Shown here piece by piece: positions 1 through 7,790 of a DNA stretch of 64,000 nucleotides. This DNA comes from Akkermansia muciniphila. GTDB lineage: Bacteria; Verrucomicrobiota; Verrucomicrobiia; Limisphaerales; SXTU01. The notes below the pieces were generated by a model that saw only the letters and a program-made list of their open reading frames with translations, had not been told where the DNA came from and made no database searches. The translations under genes and the position numbers were made by a program. The stretch spans positions 1 to 64,000 of the forward strand of contig CAMCFN010000010.1 in the NCBI GenBank assembly GCA_945874145.1, in the 5' to 3' direction. Position 1 is the first letter of the stretch, and each line of letters begins with the position of its first letter.

Positions 1-86
1 ACGGCCAGCGGGAACGAGGGCGCGGCGTGGAGGTCGAGCACCTCACCCCGCGGGTGAGCTGCGACCGGGGCGATTTGCATTGGCAT
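1..86 (-). CDS. Partial unidentified ORF at left edge (N-terminus)
   Basis: An open frame begins with ATG at position 86 (a second in-frame ATG follows at 80) and runs off the left edge after 28 codons. The codons favour G or C in the third position, as in the neighbouring genes, which is the only support for it being coding. The frame is also open upstream to a stop near 125, but no better start is visible. I do not recognise the product. Positions 87-255 hold nothing else that I can support. Confidence 0.25.
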   Translation of the reverse strand, partial: MPMQIAPVAAHPRGEVLDLHAAPSFPLA

Positions 87-255
87 ACCCCATTCCAACA
101 GCCATTTGCCACCGCTGGCAACTCACCCAACTGCTTTTTCTAGGTTCAAGTAAAGCAACGCACATTTCGAGTGCGATGCCACGCAGTCGATGAGCCTCCT
201 GGTGTTTCAAGCTGAGTAGCATTTCGGATTACGCCCCAACCATCATCCCAGCGCA

Positions 256-618
256 TCAGTGCGCACGAAAAACGGCCTGCGCTGTGCAGGTCTCGGCCAC
301 GACCACTTCCGTGAGCATTGGCAAACCGGGCTTCAAGCGCTCCCAAATCCACACGGCGACATTCTCGCTGGTCGGGTTTTCGAGGCCGGGAATCTCGTTC
401 AAGTAATGGTGGTCGAGCTGCTCCCAAAGCGGTTTGAACGCGGCCTTGATGTCCGCGTAGTCCATCAGCCAGCCCAGCTTGGGATCGCACTCCCCAGCGA
501 TGACGATTTCAACCTTGAAGCTGTGCCCGTGCAGACGACGGCACTTGTGCGCCTCGGGCAGCAGCGGGAGGAGGTGGGCGGCTTCGAATTGAAAGGATTT
601 GCGGAGTTCCATCTTCAT
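256..618 (-). CDS. queD: 6-carboxytetrahydropterin synthase (QueD/PTPS family)
   Basis: This 120-residue protein has the usual length of QueD, the enzyme that makes 6-carboxy-tetrahydropterin from dihydroneopterin triphosphate for queuosine and other 7-deazapurines. The zinc-binding histidines are visible as H15 (FEAAHLL) and H30/H32 (LHGHS), with a candidate catalytic Cys at C26, a conserved HH pair at 70-71 and E109 near the C-terminus. ATG at 618 is followed by a second ATG two codons on; either could be used. No queC, queE or queF is adjacent, so its place in a pathway comes from the family alone. It is the last gene of a minus-strand run and is separated from the luxC-like gene by an inverted repeat. 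Confidence 0.92.
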   Translation of the reverse strand: MKMELRKSFQFEAAHLLPLLPEAHKCRRLHGHSFKVEIVIAGECDPKLGWLMDYADIKAAFKPLWEQLDHHYLNEIPGLENPTSENVAVWIWERLKPGLPMLTEVVVAETCTAQAVFRAH

Positions 619-628
619 GAGTTCAGAA

Positions 629-702
629 AGTGATTAGTAATTAGTGTTTAGTGGCAGGAGCGATGACTGGTGGTTTGGACTAATCACTAAGCACTAATCA
701 CT
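629..702. repeat. Inverted repeat of the AGTGATTAGT family
   Basis: Two 24-bp arms at 629-652 and 679-702 are near-perfect reverse complements (about 21 of 24 positions) built from the unit AGTGATTAGT. They fill the gap between queD and the luxC-like gene. A half-copy of the same unit lies at 4355-4379 inside the luxE-like gene. This looks like a small dispersed palindromic element. There is no T-run after the hairpin, so I do not call it a terminator. Confidence 0.6.
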
Positions 703-708
703 TCCAGT

Positions 709-2073
709 TCATTGTTCCCAGTCAGTCCATCTCACCAAGTCACCCATCAACGGTCTTCCGTCGTGCCGCCAGGTCAGTGGCGGGTTTTGCATCTGGCCCA
801 GCGGGCATAAGCGCGACGCACCCCAGCGGGCGAATTGTTTCGCGAGGGCCTCCAGTTCGTGCTCCTGAGCGCCCAGCCCCACAGTAGAGATATGATCGCG
901 CACCGGGTCCGCCCCGCGTAGCGCCTCGGCCACATCCAGCACGGGCTTCACGTAAATGAAGCGGTTCAAGCAGGACAGCGCGAACCGCGCCTCGGCCTCA
1001 TAAATCACGGTCCACGCGGTCGAGTTCGGACTGCACCAATGGCGCGTCTGGTCCGGCGCGTGCGCGGTGCGAACCTCGTAGATGGCCCGGCGCGCGGCAA
1101 TGTGCGCGGCGGTCTCGGTGGAAATCTTGCCGCGCGGCTCGCTGGCTTCACGGCGGGCCAGTTCCTCGGCAAGCTGGCCAGCGAACTGCAAGGCCGTCCC
1201 CGTGCCGTTGTCCTCGACGTAGAACACGTGCGGCGACAAGCACCCAAGCTGATCCCAGGCGACGACATCGGCGGCGGCGGCGGCGATGAGCTTCTTCGCC
1301 CGCCAGCCCAGAAAGGCATCGCGCGTGACATAGCCGAAGCTGACTTGGTGCCCATAACCCGCGAAGCGCACACGCGGCGGCAAAGCGCGGCGAACAGCTT
1401 CCACGGCTTCATCCGTGCCGGTGGCGGTGACCGCCGCGCATTGCTCGAAGAGGGCCTGCTCCAGCGCAGCGGAACCGCCGCGCCACTCCGCCATCTCAAT
1501 GCAGGCACCCAGCTTGGGCTCGCTGCCGTAAAGCGAGTGCAGGAAGACGCGCGGGAGAAACGAGCCGCCCCGCGAGCACTTGATGAACTGCGCCGAGCGC
1601 GTGAGCAGCCCGAGCACAATGGCCATGAACGCCGCGTTGGGCACATAGCCCGCAGTAATGTGGCCAACGAGTTCCGGCCCGGTGGCCAGCGCGGTGCGCC
1701 GGGTGCGGTTGTCGCTGCTGCTGGCACAAAAAGCATCAAGCCGCTGCGTGGTGCCCAACTCCTGCGCGAGCAGGGCTTCGAGATTCTCACCCGTGAGGTG
1801 GCGGAAGAAACCATCGAGTCCGGTGGCGATGGTCTGGGTGGAGAAGCCGGTGTGGGCCGGCCCCTCAGCCAGGGCAAACTTACGGTAAGGGTAGTCGGCT
1901 TCGAGCCAGTCCTCGCCGGTGCGCACGAGTGTGCGCAGGACGCTGGGCGTATCGCGCACCGCCAGGTAGTGCGCGCGGTTGCGCTTCAGTGACAAGCACG
2001 CCTCCGTGATCATCGCCGGCGAGAGCTCGGCTTCCGGCGGCAGGTCGGCGAGGAAGTAGTTGGGAAGCGTCAT
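709..2073 (-). CDS. LuxC-family acyl-CoA (fatty acid) reductase
   Basis: This 454-residue protein matches the LuxC family, which reduces acyl groups passed from a LuxE acyl-protein synthetase, or acyl-CoA, to aldehyde with NADPH. Cys278 in the motif QLGCLSPHVFYVE is the expected nucleophile; LuxC proteins carry their active cysteine at about this place. Length is close to Vibrio LuxC (about 480 residues). A luxE-like gene lies three genes upstream on the same strand, supporting a reductase/synthetase pair, but no luxA, luxB or luxD is in the window. Its start overlaps the stop of the L,D-transpeptidase gene by 4 bp, so the two are probably translationally coupled. Substrate and product are not deducible. 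Confidence 0.85.
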   Translation of the reverse strand: MTLPNYFLADLPPEAELSPAMITEACLSLKRNRAHYLAVRDTPSVLRTLVRTGEDWLEADYPYRKFALAEGPAHTGFSTQTIATGLDGFFRHLTGENLEALLAQELGTTQRLDAFCASSSDNRTRRTALATGPELVGHITAGYVPNAAFMAIVLGLLTRSAQFIKCSRGGSFLPRVFLHSLYGSEPKLGACIEMAEWRGGSAALEQALFEQCAAVTATGTDEAVEAVRRALPPRVRFAGYGHQVSFGYVTRDAFLGWRAKKLIAAAAADVVAWDQLGCLSPHVFYVEDNGTGTALQFAGQLAEELARREASEPRGKISTETAAHIAARRAIYEVRTAHAPDQTRHWCSPNSTAWTVIYEAEARFALSCLNRFIYVKPVLDVAEALRGADPVRDHISTVGLGAQEHELEALAKQFARWGASRLCPLGQMQNPPLTWRHDGRPLMGDLVRWTDWEQ

Positions 2074-2759
2074 GGCGTCGGCACGACGGCAAGGTTGGTT
2101 TGAATCTGCGAGTAAAGCTCTGAAACCCAGGCACGCAGACGGGCGTCCTTCGGCACGGATTTGCCTCGGCGGAAATCCACAGGCGCCAGAATCACTGTGA
2201 TATTCTTCAGCCCGGTGTCAGCCGCCAGCACAAACAAATCTTCCGCCGCCTCGTCGCCCATCGCGAGACAGCCGATTGAGACGTTGCTGCCGTGGATCAT
2301 GATGTCGCCGCCGAGCTTTTCACGACCATCGAGGCGGGCTTTCGCTCGGTCGAAAGCATTTGGGTAGCCGACACGTAGTGAGAGGTGGAAGCGGCTGTTG
2401 GGGTTGAGCGACTCGACGGTATAAATGCCCTCCGGAACCTGCCGGTCGCCCTCGCGCAGCTTGGGACCTAGTTCACCGCTGGCACCCTGCACTCGGTAGT
2501 CGCGCACGAGGCGCAGTCGGCCGTCAGTGCCGGCGGCGTGGAGTTCCAGCCGACGTTCGTCCTTGATGCCGACCAGCACTAGACGGGCAGGCGGATAGAC
2601 GACGGCTGCTTTCTTGAAGTGCGGCTCCAATCGGGCTCGCGCCGCTAGGCCGTATGCTTTCAAGCGCTCTTCAACGGTCCGCTTCGTGAGCGAGGCAGCC
2701 GCGTATGCCGACAGTAGGACCAGCGCGAGGCTCCCGAAAATCAGCAGGCGTGATTTCAT
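2070..2759 (-). CDS. L,D-transpeptidase (YkuD/YafK type), membrane-anchored
   Basis: This 229-residue protein starts with a hydrophobic N-terminal segment (residues about 5-23) that is a signal anchor or signal peptide. It ends in a YkuD-like catalytic domain. The hallmark HGS...S.GC motif is present, with His156 and Cys164 (IHGSNVSIGC). Such enzymes form or edit peptidoglycan 3-3 cross-links or attach lipoproteins in the periplasm; the short motif spacing resembles the YafK/ErfK-like branch. It overlaps both neighbours by 4 bp and so belongs to the MFS/luxC-like transcription unit. Whether it acts with the acyl reductase is unknown. Confidence 0.87.
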   Translation of the reverse strand: MKSRLLIFGSLALVLLSAYAAASLTKRTVEERLKAYGLAARARLEPHFKKAAVVYPPARLVLVGIKDERRLELHAAGTDGRLRLVRDYRVQGASGELGPKLREGDRQVPEGIYTVESLNPNSRFHLSLRVGYPNAFDRAKARLDGREKLGGDIMIHGSNVSIGCLAMGDEAAEDLFVLAADTGLKNITVILAPVDFRRGKSVPKDARLRAWVSELYSQIQTNLAVVPTP

Positions 2760-4009
2760 GGCTGGTGAGAGTGTTCCCGTTTCCGGATTTCACGCAAGCA
2801 AAGCAGACCCGGCAGCGAGGCCAGCAGCAGCCCGGCCAGCAGCAGGTAGAAGCCGTGGTAACGCGCCGGCTCCGCCGCCGCCGCGCCAAGATGCTCGACC
2901 CAGCGGCCGGCAAACCAATGCGCGACGTTGCCCAGGATGCCGCCCACCGTGATGAACAGGCCAAAGACCCGCCCGCGCACGGCATCCGGCACCGACTCCA
3001 TCAACGCTGCCTCGACCATGGGGTAGCAACCCATGAAGAAGAAGCCATAGACGAGCAGCGCCGCCGTCAGCCCGCCGCGCGGGAGGTGCGGGAAGACGGC
3101 GATGACCACCGCCGCCAAGATCATCACACCCGCCGTCCAGCGCGTGCGCCCCCGATCACTGAGATGGCCGAAGAGCGGGTTGCTGATGACGCCCATCAAA
3201 AAGATGAGGCTGAGCGCCACCCCCGCCTCCTTGACCGTGAATCCGTGGGCCTTTTGCAGAAAGAGCGAGCCGAGGCTGCCCATGCTGTGCCCGGCAAAGT
3301 CGCGCAGGGCGAACGCCACGGCGGCGGCGAGGAAGATTAGCCACAGGGCGGAGGACGGAAAGAGAGGGTTTCCCGCAGATTCAAGACGACCGCAGATTTC
3401 CTTTTCCACAATCTGCGGCCGCCGTGAATCTGCGGGAGAGTTCGTTTCTCCCTCCGCCAGCCACGCGAAGGCTCCAGCGGCGAAGATGCCCAGCACGCCG
3501 AACTCCATGACCGGCGTGCGCCAGTCGCCGGATTGTGTTGCACGCCAACCAGCGTAAATCGGGCCCACGAAGAAGCCCGCGCCCGCGCCAATACCGATGA
3601 GTCCAAGCGCGCGACCTGTCGCCTCGGGATAAAGCCGGGCGACCATGGCGGTCGCCGCCGGGTGGAAACAACTTCCACCGATGGCCGCAACGACGACGCT
3701 TGCGAGCGCCGTTGCATAGTTCGGTGCCAGCGCCAGGCAGACGAAGCCGAGTGCGTTGATGAACAGGCCCCAGCCGAGCAGTTTCTTGCGGCTTACGCGA
3801 TCCGCCAGGATGCCGAGCGGATAACTCAGCCCGTAGTAAACGAGCATCATCACCGTCATCGGGAGCGTCGCCTGCTCCAGGCTGGAGAGCTTCAAGTCGC
3901 GCTGCATAGGCAGGTAGAGCGGCAGCAGCGCGACGTGATAGACATGCGTGAACGCGTGCAGGACGCCGAGAAGCCAGAGCGTGCGGACGCGATGTTGCGG
4001 GGCGTCCAT
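2756..4009 (-). CDS. Major facilitator superfamily transporter
   Basis: The 417-residue protein has about 12 hydrophobic segments in two halves. The MFS loop 2-3 signature appears as GILADRVSRKK (residues about 66-76) and its echo in the second half as GHLSDRGRTR. Substrate cannot be told. The central cytoplasmic loop (residues about 188-217) is encoded by a 65-bp palindromic repeat at 3372-3436, inserted in frame between TM6 and TM7; this peptide is rich in charged residues and would not be expected in the family. Start and stop overlap the downstream transpeptidase by 4 bp; the luxE-like gene lies 110 bp upstream. Confidence 0.88.
   Translation of the reverse strand: MDAPQHRVRTLWLLGVLHAFTHVYHVALLPLYLPMQRDLKLSSLEQATLPMTVMMLVYYGLSYPLGILADRVSRKKLLGWGLFINALGFVCLALAPNYATALASVVVAAIGGSCFHPAATAMVARLYPEATGRALGLIGIGAGAGFFVGPIYAGWRATQSGDWRTPVMEFGVLGIFAAGAFAWLAEGETNSPADSRRPQIVEKEICGRLESAGNPLFPSSALWLIFLAAAVAFALRDFAGHSMGSLGSLFLQKAHGFTVKEAGVALSLIFLMGVISNPLFGHLSDRGRTRWTAGVMILAAVVIAVFPHLPRGGLTAALLVYGFFFMGCYPMVEAALMESVPDAVRGRVFGLFITVGGILGNVAHWFAGRWVEHLGAAAAEPARYHGFYLLLAGLLLASLPGLLCLREIRKREHSHQP
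3372..3436. repeat. 65-bp palindromic element inside the MFS gene
   Basis: Arms of 26 bp at 3372-3397 and 3411-3436 pair with about 23 matches around a short spacer; both contain the CCGCAGATT core. The element lies wholly inside the MFS coding frame and is translated as roughly residues 191-213 of the transporter, in the loop between the two six-helix halves. No stop codon arises in the frame used. Confidence 0.75.
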
Positions 4010-4033
4010 GGCTCAGGTTTTCAACCGGGAAGG

Positions 4034-4115
4034 AACACGAAGGGACACGAATGAAGGGCACACGGCAGCGGCGGTGTAGGCATCCCATTCGTGTTGATTG
4101 GTGTCCATTCGTGGT
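4034..4115. repeat. Intergenic inverted repeat (ACACGAA family)
   Basis: The gap between the luxE-like and MFS genes carries AACACGAAGGGACACGAATG at 4034-4053 and an inverted, longer counterpart at 4086-4115 containing CATTCGTG twice. The unit (ACACGAATGGACACGAAT-like) is of the dispersed palindrome type. It separates two genes that otherwise look co-transcribed. Confidence 0.5.
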
Positions 4116-4119
4116 TGTC

Positions 4120-5295
4120 TCAGGCGGCCAGGAGCGAGCAGCCGCGCGCCTCGGTTTGCGCGGCCCGACCGAGCAGTTCGAAGCCGTCGCCGCGCCGCAC
4201 GGCCAGGTCTTCCGTTTGAATCGCCATCACCGAGCGCACATTGGCGAGGTCGAAGAGGCGGAGCAAGCCGGTCTTGCCCTCGGCGACTTCTCGGCCGGTT
4301 TCGGGCGAGACAACCAGCGCGCGGCACCACGGGGGGAAGCGAAAGGGAAGTGAGCAGTGATTAGTAATTAGTGAGTAGGCCTGGGAACTCAGCTCGCTCA
4401 TGCCGTATTCGCAAACGATGAACTCAGGCGGCACGCCAAGGCGCGATGTGAGGAGTGCGTGCAACTCCACCTTCGGCAACTCGCGCGAGCGGCCCTTGTA
4501 ACCGCCCGTTTCCATCACCCGCGAGCCGGGCGGCAGGGCGAGCGCAAGCCCGAGCCGCTCCAGCTCATCGAGCAGGTGAACGAACATGAACGCAGTGCCC
4601 AGCAGCACGACCGGCTCGCCGGCGGACTCTGCTGCGCGCAATGCGCCCAGTGCGGCAGTGGCGTCGAGTTGCCAATCCTTGCTCGCGCCCACTGTGGCGA
4701 AAAACTGCGAGCCGGATCCGCCAAACCCCGCGCTCACACACGCGAACATGTGGACCAGCGAGGAGTGCGGCGAAAGCTGCGGCGGCGGCGCGAGGCAGAG
4801 AAGCCGTGCCGGCAACTTCCAGTCGCCGCCCGGGGCGTTCCTTCCGCCGGACGCACTCGTGCAGTTGGACGCGACGGACGGCGGCTGGAAGCCGCCGGCA
4901 CGGCCGAGCACATGCCGCGCAAACCACGGCAGCAGCGAAGCTTCATAAACTGCCAGCGATTCAGCGTTATGAAAGTGGCGGCTGGGCCGGTGCTCCGTCG
5001 TTCCGCTGGAGTGGAAGACAGTGGTGCGCTCCGTCGGGGCGAGACTCGACAGTTCAAGCTCCTTGAAAGCCGTGGTGGGCATGGCGGGAATGTCCCGCCA
5101 ATCAGCGAGCGAACCGGGCGTGATCCCACGCGCGACACAAAGCCGCTGGAAGTCCGGGACGGCGGCAAACTGCAACGCGAAGAGCGACCGGGCCAACGCG
5201 CCGAACGCCTCGGTTGCGGGCACAGTTCTCCCCGCGCGTTCAATGAACGCGATCAAACAGCGCGAGTAGTCGGCGAAAGATGACGGTGTCGTCAT
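4120..5295 (-). CDS. LuxE-family acyl-protein synthetase-like protein
   Basis: This 391-residue protein belongs to the LuxE/adenylate-forming group. It shows the phosphate-binding stretch FHSSGTTEHRPS (residues 94-105), and further on ETGGYKGRSRE and EYGMSELSSQ, the latter typical of adenylation enzymes. LuxE activates a fatty acid as acyl-AMP and passes it through a cysteine to LuxC. It is the first gene of the minus-strand run that includes the luxC-like gene. Two stretches look like repeat-derived insertions: residues about 132-165 (a 96-bp imperfect palindrome at 4806-4901) and residues about 307-317 (the AGTGATTAGT repeat at 4355-4379). Neither breaks the frame. The acyl substrate is unknown. 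Confidence 0.8.
   Translation of the reverse strand: MTTPSSFADYSRCLIAFIERAGRTVPATEAFGALARSLFALQFAAVPDFQRLCVARGITPGSLADWRDIPAMPTTAFKELELSSLAPTERTTVFHSSGTTEHRPSRHFHNAESLAVYEASLLPWFARHVLGRAGGFQPPSVASNCTSASGGRNAPGGDWKLPARLLCLAPPPQLSPHSSLVHMFACVSAGFGGSGSQFFATVGASKDWQLDATAALGALRAAESAGEPVVLLGTAFMFVHLLDELERLGLALALPPGSRVMETGGYKGRSRELPKVELHALLTSRLGVPPEFIVCEYGMSELSSQAYSLITNHCSLPFRFPPWCRALVVSPETGREVAEGKTGLLRLFDLANVRSVMAIQTEDLAVRRGDGFELLGRAAQTEARGCSLLAA
4355..4379. repeat. AGTGATTAGT half-repeat inside the luxE-like gene
   Basis: CAGTGATTAGTAATTAGTGA here matches the left arm of the inverted repeat at 629-652. It is read on the minus strand as part of the peptide YSLITNHCSLP, inserted after the conserved EYGMSELSSQ motif of the adenylation domain. 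Confidence 0.5.
4806..4901. repeat. Imperfect palindrome inside the luxE-like gene
   Basis: Left arm 4806-4830 (GTGCCGGCAACTTCCAGTCG...) and right arm 4880-4901 (GGCGGCTGGAAGCCGCCGGC...) are imperfect inverted copies. The 96-bp span equals 32 codons and keeps the frame. A shorter hairpin with the same GCCGGCGGC/GCCGCCGGC core lies between genes at 35831-35853. Confidence 0.6.
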
Positions 5296-5427
5296 GCGGT
5301 TTTAGAAGCTGGTGAGCCGCGACAGCGGGGCGGAAGTTCCCCAGTTCGGAGGCCCGTGTCGAGTGCGAACTCGCGCGGCAGGGCAGGCGGCTGAAACCAT
5401 TCCCGTGCCCGGCCCGTCTCCGATTCC

Positions 5428-6108
5428 ATGCTGCCACACAAGCTCCTCCTTCTCCTCGCCGCCTTCACTTTGGTCTCTGCCGCCTCTGCCGCCGACAAGG
5501 TGGCCGAGCTCACCACAACGATGAGCGAGCGCGGCAAACTGCTGTTCAGCGATGACTTTTCCGGGGAAGCGCCCAAGACCGAGTGGGGCCAGGTGAAAGG
5601 CAAGTGGACGCTCGCGAACGGGGCGCTGCGCGGCACGGAAGTGGAGACCGACAACCACGCCGCCGTCACGCGCAACCGGGTGACCTACCGCAACGCCGTG
5701 TTTCAATTCACCTTCAAGCTCGACGGCTGCAAGACCGCGAGCCTCTCGCTGAACAACCAGCAGGGCCACGTGGGCCGGGTGATCCTCACCGGGAAGGATT
5801 TCACCGTTCAGCGCGACAAGCCGAGCAAGAAGAGCGAAGAGAAGCCGGCCAAGCTCAGCGTGAAGGAGGTCAAACTGGCGGACGGACAGTGGCACACCTT
5901 GCTGGTCGAGGTGGTGGGCGACCGGATGCTGGCGAAGCTGGACGACAAAGTGGTGGCGTTTGGCGAGCACGCCGGACTGGACACGGAAAAGAAGGATTTC
6001 GGGTTCACGGTCTCGGGCAGCAGCCTGCTCGTGGAGAATGTGCAAGTCTGGGAGGCGGTGCCAAAGAAGAACTTCGACAAGAAGAAGCTCGTCGCAGCGC
6101 AAAACTAG
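5428..6108 (+). CDS. Secreted protein with DUF1080/LamG-like fold
   Basis: The 226-residue product begins with a clear signal peptide (residues 1-22, cleaved after SAASA). The mature part has the layout of a concanavalin-like beta-sandwich: LFSDDFSGEAPKTEW near the start, then W...NGALRG, FQFTFKLDG and a C-terminal VENVQVWEA. This pattern is shared with DUF1080 and LamG proteins, which bind or cleave sugars outside the cytoplasm. A lysine-rich linker sits at about residues 130-145. It is divergent from the luxE-like gene and precedes another small exported protein. No catalytic residues are evident, so a binding role is as likely as an enzymatic one. Confidence 0.7.
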   Translation: MLPHKLLLLLAAFTLVSAASAADKVAELTTTMSERGKLLFSDDFSGEAPKTEWGQVKGKWTLANGALRGTEVETDNHAAVTRNRVTYRNAVFQFTFKLDGCKTASLSLNNQQGHVGRVILTGKDFTVQRDKPSKKSEEKPAKLSVKEVKLADGQWHTLLVEVVGDRMLAKLDDKVVAFGEHAGLDTEKKDFGFTVSGSSLLVENVQVWEAVPKKNFDKKKLVAAQN

Positions 6109-6224
6109 ACCGCAGCGGTGTCCAGATACTACACCGCAATTACCGGTCAGCCCTGGCCAAAAAAGGGGGAGCGCGATGGGTGGCGGGCAGGTTGACTGAC
6201 GCCAGCTTAACGCAATCAACATCC

Positions 6225-6566
6225 ATGAAAAAACTCCTCCTTACCGGTCTCACCATCGCAGTCGTCGCCATCGGCCTGGTGTTTAACGCCAGCGCGGAAA
6301 GCAAAGGCAAATCCCTCACCCTCTCCGGCAAGGGCTGTTGCGCGAAATGCTGCCTGAAGGAGACGGAGAGCTGCCAGAATGTCCTGACGGTGGAAAAGGA
6401 CGGCAAGAAGACGAAGTATTACCTCGTGCAGAACGACGTGAGCAAAGGCTTCCACAGCCAGATTTGCGAGACCGTGAAGGACATCACCGTCACCGGCACC
6501 TGCAAGAAGGTCGGCGACAAGCTTGAGGTGACGGCCGAGAAGATCGACCTCGCCAAGAAGAAGTGA
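6225..6566 (+). CDS. Small exported cysteine-rich protein (DUF6370-like)
   Basis: A 113-residue protein with a signal peptide (residues 1-24, MKKLLLTG... to SAE). It then has a cysteine cluster CCAKCCLKETESCQ and a later Cys in SQICETVKDITVTG. The end is lysine-rich. The arrangement resembles small periplasmic Planctomycetes/Verrucomicrobia proteins annotated DUF6370, whose role is unknown; the cysteines could bind metal or form disulfides. I chose the ATG at 6225 because it starts the signal peptide, although the same frame stays open far upstream. A strong terminator follows. Confidence 0.7.
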   Translation: MKKLLLTGLTIAVVAIGLVFNASAESKGKSLTLSGKGCCAKCCLKETESCQNVLTVEKDGKKTKYYLVQNDVSKGFHSQICETVKDITVTGTCKKVGDKLEVTAEKIDLAKKK

Positions 6567-6624
6567 TTTTCGCGGACGGCTGGGTAATGGGTTTCCGAGC
6601 CGTTCGCGCGATGGGTAGCAGGGT

Positions 6625-6698
6625 GCAAGGCACTCCTGTAAGTCGGCGCGGTTTTCCATTCTGCCGCTGCCGATTTTCAAGGGGTGCCTTGCTTTTTT
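6625..6698 (+). terminator. Inverted repeat with T-tract after the DUF6370-like gene
   Basis: GCAAGGCAC at 6625-6633 pairs with GTGCCTTGC at 6684-6692, followed at once by six Ts. The loop is long (about 50 bases) with internal pairing, so this may also be a repeat element acting as a terminator. Confidence 0.55.
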
Positions 6699-6714
6699 CC
6701 TTGGAGAACCAGCG

Positions 6715-7704
6715 CTACCTGGCCCCGCGATACAGCGGGCTGCCCGCGATGCGGGTGGGCAGGCTCAGGAGCAACCGCCCACAGGTGACATAGAGCGTGC
6801 GCCCGTCAGGACCGCCAAAGGCACAATTGGTGAGGGTGTCCTCCGGCGTTTCGACGAAGGCCACCAGCTTGCCCGCCGGCGTGAGCACATGCATGCCCGG
6901 GCGGGTGTCGAGCGTCTCGCTGGTGCCACGCGTCTTGTGCAGGCCGGCGGCCACATAGAGGTTGCCGGCCATGTCCACGCGCATGCCATCGCCACTGCGG
7001 CCCGGGTAGAAAGTATGGAGCACCCGGGGCTTGGCCACCAAACCGTCCGCCTGCAAATCATAGGCGCGGATGACGCGTGAGCGATTCGTGCGGCCATCGG
7101 ATTCGACGAGGTAGAATGTGCGGTTGTCCGGCGTCACCGCGAGGCCATTGGGCATGTCAATGGCCGGAGCCGCGAGAATCCGGGCAACCTTGCCATCCGG
7201 GTCGATGCGATAGACCGCGTTGACGTTGCCGGTGGCAGGATTGGTATTCGCCAGCCGCGAGGTGAAGTAAATGCGTTCGCGGCCATCCACGCAGACGTCA
7301 TTCGGTCCCCCGAGAGGGAAGCCGTTGAACTGGTCGCAGAGCACCGTGATCGCCCCGGTCTTGAGATCCGTGCGGGTGACGCGGCCCTGCTTGCCGTCCG
7401 CCGCCTCGCACGCGAGCAACCGACCTTGACGATCAAAGGCCAGCCCGTTCGCCCCGTTGCTGGGTTTGCGAAGGGTGGAGAGGCGTTGGGTTGCAGGCTC
7501 CCATTTGAGAATCTCCCCGGTGTTGGTGAAGAAGACGTTGCCGTCAGCATCCACTGCCGGGCCTTCGGTGAAGTTCTTCGTGCCCGGAAGGGTCGTCTCG
7601 ATCCGCACCGCGCCGAGATAACTGGCGGTGTCGAGACCGCCGTAACGATCGGCCGCCATGGCCAGTGGGGCGACAAGGAACATAGCAAGCAGCAGATGAT
7701 TCAT
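6715..7704 (-). CDS. SMP-30/gluconolactonase-family secreted protein
   Basis: The 329-residue product has a signal peptide (MNHLLLAMFLVAPLAMA) and a six-bladed propeller of the SMP-30/gluconolactonase/LRE type. Typical blade motifs are visible: GPAVDADGNVFFTN, NGLAFDRQGRLL, GGPNDVCVDGRERIYFTS and PNGLAVTPDNRTFYL. Members hydrolyse sugar lactones with a bound divalent metal, in sugar catabolism. The frame is open for 50 more codons upstream, but these are low complexity and overlap the divergent exosortase region; the ATG at 7704 directly begins the signal peptide, so I use it. Confidence 0.85.
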   Translation of the reverse strand: MNHLLLAMFLVAPLAMAADRYGGLDTASYLGAVRIETTLPGTKNFTEGPAVDADGNVFFTNTGEILKWEPATQRLSTLRKPSNGANGLAFDRQGRLLACEAADGKQGRVTRTDLKTGAITVLCDQFNGFPLGGPNDVCVDGRERIYFTSRLANTNPATGNVNAVYRIDPDGKVARILAAPAIDMPNGLAVTPDNRTFYLVESDGRTNRSRVIRAYDLQADGLVAKPRVLHTFYPGRSGDGMRVDMAGNLYVAAGLHKTRGTSETLDTRPGMHVLTPAGKLVAFVETPEDTLTNCAFGGPDGRTLYVTCGRLLLSLPTRIAGSPLYRGAR

Positions 7705-7790
7705 GCCCACACCTGACGCTGCGGGGGGGCGCGGACTTCGCCTCTCCTCAGGCTTGGGCTTTGGCAGGATTTTGTTTAAAGTCTCTGCGC

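Noticed and set aside
1005-1877. 290-codon minus-strand open frame inside the luxC-like gene
   Set aside because: It overlaps a gene with clear family motifs on the same strand in another frame and has arginine/serine/proline-rich composition typical of GC-rich shadow frames.
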